From assembly GCF_012070565.1 (NCBI RefSeq), contig NZ_JAAQRO010000046.1, positions 1 through 64,000 on the forward strand: DNA of 64,000 bases. The letters are read 5' to 3'. This document shows, one piece after another, positions 55,440 to 63,847 of the stretch; positions within the stretch are counted from its first letter, which is position 1; each line of letters starts with the position of its first letter. This DNA comes from Anaerosporobacter faecicola. Its GTDB lineage: Bacteria > Bacillota > Clostridia > Lachnospirales > Lachnospiraceae. The notes under the pieces were generated by a model that saw only the letters and a list, made by a program, of their open reading frames with translations, ran no database searches and was not told the DNA's origin. A program made the translations under genes and the position numbers.

Positions 55440-56399
55440 TTACAGTTTCAAATTAGCAAGTAAAGCACCTAGGCCAGTACCTGCTTCTTCTCCTGAAGTA
55501 TATTCAAAAGGTGCTTCTTCCACATCCTCTACGATTTCTTCATTTTCTTCTACTGCTTTCATACTAAGACTAATCTTGCCATCTTTAACAGCAATAATCT
55601 TAACTTTCACTTCTTGTCCCTCTTTTACAATTTCATTTGGAGACTTAATGTGTTTGCCACAGATTTGAGAGATATGAACAAGACCAGACAGACCATCACC
55701 AATGTTAACAAATGCACCATAAGGAGCAATTTTTTCAATTGTTCCAGTTGTAACAAGTCCTATTTGAAGATGGGAAATCTTATTTGTTTTTTGTTCCGCT
55801 TCCTCTTCTCGAAGTACTTCTCTTGCGGATAAAACAAGCTTTTGATTTGCTTCATCTACAGTAATTACAATAACAGTTAATGTACGTCCCACATATGATG
55901 TTACATCTTCTACATAATGGGTATCTAGGTGGGAAGCAGGAATGAATCCACGAATTCCTTCTACATAAACGATAACACCACTATTTACAGAAGAGGAAAC
56001 CTTTACTTCATATCTTTTTCTAGAATCGAGAGCTTCTTTTAACTTGTCCCATGCAAGGATATTGGTAGCTTCTTTTGTTGATAAGATTAAGTTACCAGTT
56101 TCTTCGTTTTCTTGTAATACAGTTGCTGTGATTTTATCACCAACTTGAATATTCGCTTTTATTGAGAAACTTGGATCATTACTTAGTTCCGTAATTGGTA
56201 TAATTCCCTCTGTATAGTAATTCAGATCAACGGTAACTTCTGTATCGGATACGCCGATTACTGTTCCAGTAAGGATATCTCCTTCTTTAATCTTCTTAAA
56301 AGACTGATTGAGTGCGTCTTTATAATCATCCATTGTTTCTACAACTTCATTCACTTTGTTTTCTGTTACAACTTCTGTTTCTAGTTCTGATTGATTCAT
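55440..56399 (-). CDS. S1-domain RNA-binding protein, RpsA-like
   Basis: The 319-residue protein has three S1 domains: about residues 35-110 (GDILTGTVIGVSDTEVTVDL), 112-195 (RKRYEVKVSSSVNSGVIVYVEGIRGFIPASHL) and 210-285 (GLVTTGTIEKIAPYGAFVNIGDGLSGLVHIS). Low-GC Firmicutes often carry such short S1 homologs, annotated as ribosomal protein S1, that bind RNA. The N-terminus and C-terminus are acidic. RBS is AGGTGAC, weak. Confidence 0.88.
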   Translation of the reverse strand: MNQSELETEVVTENKVNEVVETMDDYKDALNQSFKKIKEGDILTGTVIGVSDTEVTVDLNYYTEGIIPITELSNDPSFSIKANIQVGDKITATVLQENEETGNLILSTKEATNILAWDKLKEALDSRKRYEVKVSSSVNSGVIVYVEGIRGFIPASHLDTHYVEDVTSYVGRTLTVIVITVDEANQKLVLSAREVLREEEAEQKTNKISHLQIGLVTTGTIEKIAPYGAFVNIGDGLSGLVHISQICGKHIKSPNEIVKEGQEVKVKIIAVKDGKISLSMKAVEENEEIVEDVEEAPFEYTSGEEAGTGLGALLANLKL

Positions 56400-56536
56400 A
56401 TAGTCACCTCATTTATCATTTTAGGTATCAAAACCAAATCGTTGGTTTTCTCATCCTTCCCCCATTGTAATGGAATTGATGTACCTATTTTATTATACCA
56501 CGATTTTTAGCAGTTTGTATATGCATCAACAACCAG

Positions 56537-56974
56537 CTAGGTTTGTTTTTCTTGATAACCATGTTCTTTTAGGTAATGACCTAATCGAAGATCTTCGATT
56601 AAGATATGTTGAAAAATCCAGTCCTGTAGAAAAGTTCTCACCGTGCGTAATATCGTATAGGGGTCTAAACTTAACTTACGAAGGTCAACATCTAGAATGT
56701 ATTGAATCATAGCATCGTGTTTCTTTTTGTGCTCTAGATAGTCAGTATAGTTATAGTCTTTCATTAATAACTCTTCTTCATAGAAATGATAAGCAACATA
56801 TTCTCTCAATTCCATAACGATATCAAGCAATTGCTTATTTGTAACGCCAATACAATGACACATTACAAGTTGTTCCACATCACGTCCGATTCGAAAAAAT
56901 TCCTTATGTTGTGTATCCATAATTGGAATGCCCGTTTCTACATCTTTACTCCAATCAAATTTAAAATCTAGCAT
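56537..56974 (-). CDS. bacteriohemerythrin
   Basis: The 145-residue four-helix protein has the di-iron ligand pattern of hemerythrins: MDTQHKEFFRIG, HFYEEELLM, HKKKHDAMIQYI and FQHILIEDLRLG. It binds O2 and may protect anaerobic enzymes or sense oxygen. ATG 56974 is chosen because GGGAGAG lies just upstream and the domain starts there (FDWSKDVETGIPIMD); a longer frame reaches 57097 without an RBS. Confidence 0.9.
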   Translation of the reverse strand: MLDFKFDWSKDVETGIPIMDTQHKEFFRIGRDVEQLVMCHCIGVTNKQLLDIVMELREYVAYHFYEEELLMKDYNYTDYLEHKKKHDAMIQYILDVDLRKLSLDPYTILRTVRTFLQDWIFQHILIEDLRLGHYLKEHGYQEKQT

Positions 56975-57345
56975 ATTACCACTCTCCCATTGAGCATTCA
57001 TTAGTATACATTTTTTATATAGTTTAGCCACAGTAAGATAATCATAAACAATGGCTTCTATAGGAGTTATTATAGCAAATTTAAAGGATGGAGACAATAT
57101 TATTATAGGAAAAAAGTATCAAAAATTACACATTTAGAAATTAACAGAAGAGATTGATACGTAAGACAGAAAGATGAATTCGTGGTATAATTATAAAAGT
57201 ATAAGATAACTTTTAAAGTTCTATTCAAAAGAATATATAAGGGTAAAATACATTCGTAGGATATTCTTATGCATATATATGAACAATTACTTTATACCTG
57301 AAAATTATAATGAGTATACAAACACACAAGAAAGAAGGAAAGAAT

Positions 57346-58071
57346 ATGCCAGCATTTTTAAAAAATATTGAACCATTTCGTGGTACAGGAGAAGTGAACG
57401 AAATGGGGCAGAATCTAGAAAGTTTTTTAGAAGAATACGATACACATAGATATGAAAACCCAAGCGTAACGGCGGATATGATCGTTATTCGACACCCAAA
57501 GGAATTCCTAACGGTAAAAGAAGGACTAAAAGTTCTATTAGTGAAGAGAAAAAATCATCCGAGCATTGGTCATTGGGCTTTACCAGGTGGATTTGTTAAT
57601 ATTGATGAAGATGTGGAACTTGCAGCAAAACGTGAACTTTTGGAAGAAACAGGTGTAGAGGGAGTGGAAGTAGAACAACTTTATGCCTGGGGAGAAGCCT
57701 GGAGAGATCCGAGAGCAAGAATTGTAACGGTTGCATACTTAGCTTTAATAGGAGAAGACAAAGAAGTTAAAGCGGGAGATGATGCTGCGGATGCAGATTG
57801 GTTTGACATGCATTTAGAAAAAGAGATGCAAAAAGAAGTGGTTAGTGAAGTGGGAAAAACAAGATTAGTAGATCAGTATAAACTAACCTTAACGAATGCA
57901 GAAAGAAGTCTGAATTTACATGCGAAAGTTGAAGTTAGTTATAATAGAGATGGCATTATAAAAGCATATGAATATCAAGTGCTAGAGAAGGACCAATTAG
58001 CGTTCGACCATCCTAGATTTCTTGTACAAGCGTTGCTGTATATAGCTACTGGATTAGACAAACAGGTGTAG
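57346..58071 (+). CDS. Nudix hydrolase with C-terminal winged-helix-like domain
   Basis: The 241-residue protein has a Nudix domain (about residues 30-160) with the box GGFVNIDEDVELAAKRELLEETGVEG (from residue 83), GX5EX7REUXEEXGU complete. The C-terminal part (about 170-241) resembles that of NrtR/ADP-ribose pyrophosphatase-like proteins, which regulate NAD metabolism, but the DNA-binding role is uncertain here. ATG 57346 follows GAAGGAA; the ATG at 57310 lacks an RBS. Confidence 0.85.
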   Translation: MPAFLKNIEPFRGTGEVNEMGQNLESFLEEYDTHRYENPSVTADMIVIRHPKEFLTVKEGLKVLLVKRKNHPSIGHWALPGGFVNIDEDVELAAKRELLEETGVEGVEVEQLYAWGEAWRDPRARIVTVAYLALIGEDKEVKAGDDAADADWFDMHLEKEMQKEVVSEVGKTRLVDQYKLTLTNAERSLNLHAKVEVSYNRDGIIKAYEYQVLEKDQLAFDHPRFLVQALLYIATGLDKQV

Positions 58072-58076
58072 CAATA

Positions 58077-58436
58077 GGTTCCCAAGGTTATGCATTTTCA
58101 TGCAAGCATGAAAAGCATAACATGGGAAAAAAGGTGTAGCACCTGATTGCTCCGTAAAAAAGAACTCCCGCAATCAGGAAACATTCGAAATCCGCCCTAC
58201 GGGCTACTTTCTCATGTTAAGGCGGTTCCCAAGGTCATGCATTTTCATGCAAGCATGAAAAGCATAACATGGGAAAAAAGGTGTAGCACCTGATTGCTCC
58301 GTAAAAAGAACTCCCGCAATCAGGAAACATTCGAAATCCGCCCTACGGGCTACTTTCTCATGTTAAGGCGGTTCCCAAGGTTATGCATTTTCATGCAAGC
58401 ATGAAAAGCATAACTTTGGAACCTGGTGCTACACCT
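58077..58436. repeat. tandem array of about 147-bp hairpin-rich units
   Basis: Two full copies (58077-58223 and 58224-58369) and the first part of a third (58370-58423) lie between convergent genes. They are almost identical (one T/C change, one A-tract length change). Each unit starts with GGTTCCCAAGG and folds into a long hairpin with TTATGC-TTTTCATGC/GCATGAAAAGCATAA, a second hairpin CCTGATTGC/GCAATCAGG and a CCGCC/GGCGG pair. The last copy closes perfectly with AACTTTGGAACC, and GGTGCTACACCT after it is the reverse complement of AGGTGTAGCACC in each unit. Confidence 0.92.
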
Positions 58437-60972
58437 TGTATTTTAAGGTACGGATGGAGTTGAAGATGGCGATTAGTGCTACGCCTACATCGGCGAAGAT
58501 GGCTAGCCACATGGAACCCATTCCGTTTGCTAATAGTAGCAAGACAATTGCTTTTATGGATAGGGATAATATGATATTCTCTGTTACAATTCTTCGTGTT
58601 CTTTTTGCTATTTTAATTGCTTCTGAAATCTTGGTAGGCTCGTCGGTCATAATGACAATGTCAGCAGCCTCGATAGCAGCATCTGAGCCAACACCTCCCA
58701 TTGCAAATCCGATATCTGATCGAGCTAGTACAGGAGCATCATTCATTCCATCACCAGTAAATATAATATTTTTTCCTGGTGTTTTCTTTTGAAGAAGTTC
58801 TTCAATCTTCTCTACTTTATCACCTGGAAGCAGTTCAGAATAGATTTGGTCTAATCCCAATTGTTTACCAACTAGTTGAGCAGAGGCATCAACGTCACCA
58901 GTTAACATTACGGTATGAATGCCAAGTTTGTGTAGTTTTTCCATTGCTGAGGCGGAATCTTTCTTTACCTCGTCGGATATTACAAGGTATCCTGCATAAG
59001 ATTGATCAATGGCAATATAAACAATACTTCCTAACGTATTAACAGGTGCTTCTTGAAAGGAAATGTGAAATTGCTTCATTAATTTAGAACTTCCGGCAAG
59101 TACGTTATGTCCCGCTAATGTCGCAGTAATGCCAAAACCAGCTATTTCTTCATAATCCGTTATTTTGTCAGAGGCAACAGATACTTTTGCAGCAGATACA
59201 ATGGATCGTGCAATTGGGTGATTGGAAAAGCTTTCAACTAAACCAGCAATGTACTGTAATTGTTCCGTTGGAGTTGTGTATAGTTGAAGTTCCTCTTTTG
59301 AGAGAACGGAAGTTAAGCATGTGGAATTAGCCACCTGTATTTTGGTTACGGTGAATACACCTTTTGTAAGTGTACCTGTTTTATCAAATACAGCCGTTTC
59401 AACGGAGTTTAGAGCTTCTAGATAATTACTTCCCTTTATTAATATTCCGTGTTTGGAAGCACATCCGATTCCACCAAAGAATCCAAGTGGAACGGAGATG
59501 ACTAAAGCACAAGGACAGGAGACAACTAGAAATCCACAAGCACGGTAAATCCATTGGGAGAAGTCATGACTTCCTGTTATAATTGGAGGAAGAATAGCTA
59601 ATATCAATGCTAATAACACAACAATAGGTGTATAAATCGCTGCAAATTTAGTGATAAAATGTTCGGTACTGGATTTGCGGTTGGAAGCATTTTCTACAAG
59701 ATCAAGTACTTTCGCTATGGTGGAATTGGAATAGGAGCTAGTAACTCGGATATAGAGGGTTCCACTTCCATTAATGCAACCACTTAATACAGCATCACCA
59801 ACAGAGGCTTTCCGAGGGACTGATTCCCCCGTTAAGGATGAGGTATCAAGAAAAGAACTTCCCTCAATAACTTCTCCATCCAACGGAATTCGTTCACTTG
59901 GTTTTACAACGATAATATCTTGGGGAGATACTTCTTCTGGCAAAACAACGCGGATGCCATCTTTGGTTTTTTTATTTGCATATTCTGGCTTCATGCCTAA
60001 AACGGTAGTTAACTGTTTTCTTGAATGGTCTACAGCAATATCCTGCAACAACTCGCCAATTTGAAAAAGAAGGATAACCATTAATGCTTCTGGATATTGC
60101 TTTGTGTAAAAGGCACCGATTGTAGCAATGATCAGAAGAAAGTTTTCATCAAAGATTTCACCATGTGAAATATTCTTTATAGAAGTAAGCAATACATCGT
60201 ATGCCAACAATAGGTATCCTGCCAGTAGTAGTACGATTGTAGCAGGAGTAGGGAGGTCAAAAATAATTGGAATAAAGCCAATTACTAAGCCTGTGAACAA
60301 AAAAAGAATCTTTTTATAAAGTTCCGATTTGTTTTCAAGAGAACCATGCGTATGAGAATGACCGTGTTCATGACCATGGTTGTGGGAATGCTCCCCGTGT
60401 GCATGCTGATGTTCACCGCAGGAATGATCCTCGTGAGCATGCTTGTGTTCATCACAAGAACAATCATCGTGTTCATGCTTGTGTTCATCACAGGAACAAT
60501 TATCGTGAGCATGCTTGTGTTCATCACAGGAACAATTATCGTGTTCATGCTTGTGTTCATCACAGGAACAATCTTCGTGCGCATGTTGGTGTTCACCACA
60601 GGAACAATCATCGTGTTCATGCTTGTGCTCACCACAGGAACAATCTACGTGTTCATGCTGATGCTCACCACAAGAACTTTCCCTGTGTCCTTGAATCTCT
60701 TCATCACCCTTCAAGGAGGAATTTCTCATCACAGAATTCTCTAATAATGTAACAGTTACTTCGCTTTCAATCCCACGACAAAGTTTTTCAATCTTCTGTC
60801 TTATTTCCTCTGCATCTTTTGGCTCTGTATATTCAATAAGTAATTTTTTGTTCACAAAATTGATTTGTGCTGTTTTTACATCTTGTAGTGCATTCAGTTT
60901 GCGTTCCATCTTTGCTGCACAGTTTGCACAACCAAGATGCTCTAAAAGAAAAACATATTCTGTTTTTTTCAT
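58429..60972 (-). CDS. Zn/Cd/Pb-exporting P1B-type ATPase with His/Cys repeat domain
   Basis: The 847-residue pump has an N-terminal HMA domain with GCANCA (residues 14-19), then a His/Cys/Asp-rich region (96-210) and the P1B core: TGESVPRKA, membrane motif SCPCAL, phosphorylation site DKTGT, SNHPIA and GDGMNDAP. The final helices contain SIKAIVLLLL and DVGVAL, typical of the P1B-2 (Zn2+, Cd2+, Pb2+) class. The extra repeat region is eight 12-residue units, probably a metal buffer or sensor. It lies 50 bp downstream of the CadC/SmtB-type repressor gene, in one operon. Confidence 0.95.
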   Translation of the reverse strand: MKKTEYVFLLEHLGCANCAAKMERKLNALQDVKTAQINFVNKKLLIEYTEPKDAEEIRQKIEKLCRGIESEVTVTLLENSVMRNSSLKGDEEIQGHRESSCGEHQHEHVDCSCGEHKHEHDDCSCGEHQHAHEDCSCDEHKHEHDNCSCDEHKHAHDNCSCDEHKHEHDDCSCDEHKHAHEDHSCGEHQHAHGEHSHNHGHEHGHSHTHGSLENKSELYKKILFLFTGLVIGFIPIIFDLPTPATIVLLLAGYLLLAYDVLLTSIKNISHGEIFDENFLLIIATIGAFYTKQYPEALMVILLFQIGELLQDIAVDHSRKQLTTVLGMKPEYANKKTKDGIRVVLPEEVSPQDIIVVKPSERIPLDGEVIEGSSFLDTSSLTGESVPRKASVGDAVLSGCINGSGTLYIRVTSSYSNSTIAKVLDLVENASNRKSSTEHFITKFAAIYTPIVVLLALILAILPPIITGSHDFSQWIYRACGFLVVSCPCALVISVPLGFFGGIGCASKHGILIKGSNYLEALNSVETAVFDKTGTLTKGVFTVTKIQVANSTCLTSVLSKEELQLYTTPTEQLQYIAGLVESFSNHPIARSIVSAAKVSVASDKITDYEEIAGFGITATLAGHNVLAGSSKLMKQFHISFQEAPVNTLGSIVYIAIDQSYAGYLVISDEVKKDSASAMEKLHKLGIHTVMLTGDVDASAQLVGKQLGLDQIYSELLPGDKVEKIEELLQKKTPGKNIIFTGDGMNDAPVLARSDIGFAMGGVGSDAAIEAADIVIMTDEPTKISEAIKIAKRTRRIVTENIILSLSIKAIVLLLLANGMGSMWLAIFADVGVALIAIFNSIRTLKYKV
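60385..60672 (-). repeat. 36-bp tandem coding repeats in the metal ATPase
   Basis: Eight in-frame 36-bp units encode C-[GD]-E-H-[KQ]-H-[AE]-H-x-[DN]-[CH]-S (protein residues 101-196). Units 4-7 alternate HEH and HAH, showing a 72-bp higher-order duplication. The repeats are similar enough at DNA level to expand or contract by slippage. Confidence 0.9.
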
Positions 60973-61021
60973 AATTTATGCTCCTTCCTTACAATAACGG
61001 ATACATAGTTCTCATTGGTAA

Positions 61022-61384
61022 TTATTCAAGAACATGTGAAAGACCTTGATCGAAGATTAATTTAACATGTTCATCTGCCAGAGAATAATAAACGATTTTT
61101 CCGGCTTTTCGATTTTTTACTAGCTTTGCAGTTTTTAAAACGCGCAATTGATGAGAAATTGCAGATTGCGTCATGTTAAGAAGCTCAGCAATATCGCACA
61201 CACACATTTCGGATTCAAACAAAGCACATAAAATCTTAATGCGAGTGGTATCGCCAAAAATCTTGAATAATTCTGCTAAATCATACAATATTTCTTCATC
61301 TGGCATAATTGGTTTAACTGTATTAAGTATATCTTCATGGACGCTTTGACAATCACAAGTCTCAGCATGTTTGATATCAGTCAT
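61022..61384 (-). CDS. ArsR/SmtB-family metal-sensing repressor, CadC/ZiaR-like
   Basis: The 120-residue winged-helix repressor has both metal sites known in the family: an N-terminal/alpha-3 site (CDC near residue 9 and CVCDIAELL) and the alpha-5 zinc site D-E-H-x10-H-x2-E (ADEHVKLIFDQGLSHVLE). Metal binding releases DNA. ATG 61384 with AAAGGAG upstream is chosen. It controls itself and the P1B ATPase gene 50 bp downstream through the operator at 61404-61427. Confidence 0.92.
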   Translation of the reverse strand: MTDIKHAETCDCQSVHEDILNTVKPIMPDEEILYDLAELFKIFGDTTRIKILCALFESEMCVCDIAELLNMTQSAISHQLRVLKTAKLVKNRKAGKIVYYSLADEHVKLIFDQGLSHVLE

Positions 61385-61403
61385 AATTAACACTCCTTTT
61401 GAA

Positions 61404-61456
61404 TATATGAATAATTGTTCATGTATAATTATATTTTATTTTGACTATTCTGTCAA
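61404..61456 (-). promoter_or_regulatory. promoter and CadC/SmtB-type operator of the metal ATPase operon
   Basis: On the minus strand TTGACA (61456-61451), 17-bp spacer and TATAAT (61433-61428). Directly after the -10 lies the imperfect palindrome TACATGAACAATTATTCATA (about 61424-61405), close to the family consensus with TGAA-N6-TTCA arms, overlapping the start site. Confidence 0.82.
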
Positions 61457-61583
61457 TGCAGTTTGGACAATCGTTCAGAATGTTAGATAACTTATTTTAG
61501 TTGGTGTTTATTGAACGATTTATGTACAATTACGGGGGAAATCGTGAATTTTAGTATAAAGAAAATAAAATAATGGAAGCCTA

Positions 61584-61612
61584 TTGACAGTTTGTATACC
61601 GATAGGTATACT
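61584..61612 (+). promoter_or_regulatory. promoter and operator of the tetR-like gene
   Basis: TTGACA (61584-61589), 17-bp spacer and TATACT (61607-61612). The perfect palindrome GTATACC-GATA-GGTATAC (61594-61611) fills the spacer and overlaps the -10, which fits autorepression by the TetR protein encoded at 61643. Confidence 0.82.
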
Positions 61613-61642
61613 GAAAATATGTAAGGATATGGGAGGTGTGAA

Positions 61643-62239
61643 GTGGAGCATAATCAGGAATTGGATAACAGAGAAAATATTCTGGAATGTGCACTTGATC
61701 TGTTTTACCAAAAGGGATACGATGCAGTTGGCGTACAGGAAATTGTAACGAAAGCAGGTATAACAAAGCCTACGTTATACTATTATTTTAAAAGTAAATA
61801 TGGGCTATTAGAGGCCTTGCTACAGGAACGCTGTGATCATATGATTACACGGTTGCAAGAAGCGGCAACGTATCAGGGAGACTTGATCGTAACGTTAGAA
61901 AGGTATGCAAAAGCGCTTTTTTCTATAGCAGAGGATGACCTACGGTTTTATTATTTGTTTTTATCTTTATTCTATTCTGCAAGAGAAAATGATACATATA
62001 AAGCAGTACTGCCCTACATAAAAAAACAGTTTTCCATAATACGAGGCATATTTGATGAGGCAGCAGGTTTTTTGGGAAATATGAACGGACGTCAGGAACA
62101 ATTTGCAATTGGTTTCTCAGGAATATTAAATCACTATATCTTACTATATTATGAAAAAGAACACACAAGCAAACGGCTTATTGATGACCATAAGATCTAT
62201 ATGTTGGTTCATCAATTTATGTATGGAATTGTAGTATAA
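61643..62239 (+). CDS. TetR-family transcriptional regulator
   Basis: The 198-residue regulator has the TetR helix-turn-helix at residues 10-56 (ILECALDLFYQKGYDAVGVQEIVTKAGITKPTLYYYFKSKYGLL) and a divergent ligand-binding C-terminus. Translation starts at GTG with GGGAGG six bases upstream. The promoter carries a matching palindrome. Its targets beyond itself are unknown; a GH13 gene follows 139 bp later. Confidence 0.9.
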   Translation: MEHNQELDNRENILECALDLFYQKGYDAVGVQEIVTKAGITKPTLYYYFKSKYGLLEALLQERCDHMITRLQEAATYQGDLIVTLERYAKALFSIAEDDLRFYYLFLSLFYSARENDTYKAVLPYIKKQFSIIRGIFDEAAGFLGNMNGRQEQFAIGFSGILNHYILLYYEKEHTSKRLIDDHKIYMLVHQFMYGIVV

Positions 62240-62378
62240 GTATATTTCGTTAGGGACTTGAACAGGGTCGTACGACATGAGCAGCAAGTGCTTAACGTAA
62301 ACAATGATGTTGGAAAGTATAATTTTTTTATCTGGACATCATAGAATACAAAAGAACAAAAAGGACAGGGTGATTATT

Positions 62379-63764
62379 ATGGCTAAATGGTATGACAAAG
62401 CAGTTTTTTATCACATCTACCCACTTGGATTATGTGGTGCAGAAAAAAACAATGATGGAATTACAACAACACACCGATTAAAAGAGTTGGAGCAATGGAT
62501 TCCGCATATGGAGGAGTTAGGATGTAATGCCTTATATATTGGTCCTCTATTTGAGTCGGTAGGACATGGTTATGAAACCACAGAGTATCAAAAAGTGGAT
62601 CGACGTTTGGGGGATAACGATGATTTTGTACATTTTGTTCAGGAGTGCCATGAACATGGGATCAAGGTCGTAGTTGATGGAGTATTTAATCATACAGGAC
62701 GTGAATTTTTTGCTTTTCGTGATCTACGTGAGAAGAAAGAAGCATCTCCATATAAAGACTGGTATTGTAATGTGAACTTTGGAGGAAATACAGAGTATGG
62801 GGACGGTTTTTCCTACGAGGGTTGGAGAGGATATCTTTTGTTAGCAAAACTAAATCAGAGAAATCCAGAGGTAAAGCAATATCTATTACAAGTAATTCAA
62901 TTTTGGGTAGATACATTTGATATAGATGGAATACGTCTGGATTGTGCAGATGTATTAGATTTCGATTTTATGAAGGAAATGAGGTCTTTTTGTAATACAG
63001 TAAAAGAAGATTTTTGGCTTATGGGTGAAGTAATACATGGAGATTATGGACGCTGGGTAAATGAAGAAACATTGCATAGTGTTACAGATTATGAATTGCA
63101 TAAGGGCTTATATTCTGGTCATAACGATCATAATTATTTTGAGATTGCCCATACCATTAAACGGTTGTTTGATCCCAATGGAGGACTTGTTCGGAATGGT
63201 AATCTATATACATTTGTAGATAATCATGATGTGGACCGAATCTATAATAAGTTGCAGAATAAAGAGCATCTCTATCCTGTCCACATACTTTTATATACCG
63301 TTCCTGGAATACCATCGATTTATTATGGATCAGAGTTTGCCATTGAAGGACACAAGGATAACAATTCCGATGATGCTGTTCGTCCAAAACTCCAATTAGA
63401 AGACTATGTAGATGCTACAATCGAAGTTGGAAGAGAAGAAAGATATCGAGGAAATAATCCAAAACTTACTTGCTTACTTAGTAAATTGGCGCAAATTCAT
63501 AAGGATCGAGTTTCCTTGCAGGTTGGACGATACCAGGAACTGTTCCTAACAAATCGACAATATGCGTTTGCAAGAATCTGTGAAGAAGAAGCAACGATTG
63601 TTGCAGTAAATAACGATGACCAACCTTCCACCATAACCATAGCGGTTACCGTTTCCTGTGACAAGGTAAAGAACTTATTGACGAATGAGGAAATATCCGT
63701 TGAAAATGGTTGTTTTCAAGCAACTATACCGGCAAACTACGGCGGAATATATCAATGTATATAA
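62379..63764 (+). CDS. GH13 alpha-amylase-family enzyme
   Basis: The 461-residue enzyme has the GH13 motifs DGVFNHTGREFFAF, DGIRLDCADVLD (nucleophile Asp), LMGEVIHG (acid/base Glu) and FVDNHDVDRI, then a short C-terminal beta domain. No signal peptide or CBM34 domain is present, so it is a cytoplasmic maltodextrin-acting enzyme, shorter than the one at 22678. ATG 62379 with AAGGACAGGG is preferred over the RBS-less ATG at 62304. glgB follows, suggesting a link to glycogen metabolism. Confidence 0.88.
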   Translation: MAKWYDKAVFYHIYPLGLCGAEKNNDGITTTHRLKELEQWIPHMEELGCNALYIGPLFESVGHGYETTEYQKVDRRLGDNDDFVHFVQECHEHGIKVVVDGVFNHTGREFFAFRDLREKKEASPYKDWYCNVNFGGNTEYGDGFSYEGWRGYLLLAKLNQRNPEVKQYLLQVIQFWVDTFDIDGIRLDCADVLDFDFMKEMRSFCNTVKEDFWLMGEVIHGDYGRWVNEETLHSVTDYELHKGLYSGHNDHNYFEIAHTIKRLFDPNGGLVRNGNLYTFVDNHDVDRIYNKLQNKEHLYPVHILLYTVPGIPSIYYGSEFAIEGHKDNNSDDAVRPKLQLEDYVDATIEVGREERYRGNNPKLTCLLSKLAQIHKDRVSLQVGRYQELFLTNRQYAFARICEEEATIVAVNNDDQPSTITIAVTVSCDKVKNLLTNEEISVENGCFQATIPANYGGIYQCI

Positions 63765-63847
63765 TAGAACAGTCAACGGGACTTGTCGCATCAAACAAAA
63801 GATATCATTTATCTAAGCAGTAATCAGGGAAGGGAGCCGATGGTGGC

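Noticed and set aside
58077-58436. CRISPR array
   Set aside because: Only 2.4 units of about 147 bp, directly adjacent without unique spacers, and no cas genes nearby.
60285-60752. Long overlapping frames opposite and alongside the metal ATPase repeat
   Set aside because: They arise because the 36-bp repeat keeps several frames open. Their peptides are simple repeats and the ATPase frame is clearly the real one.
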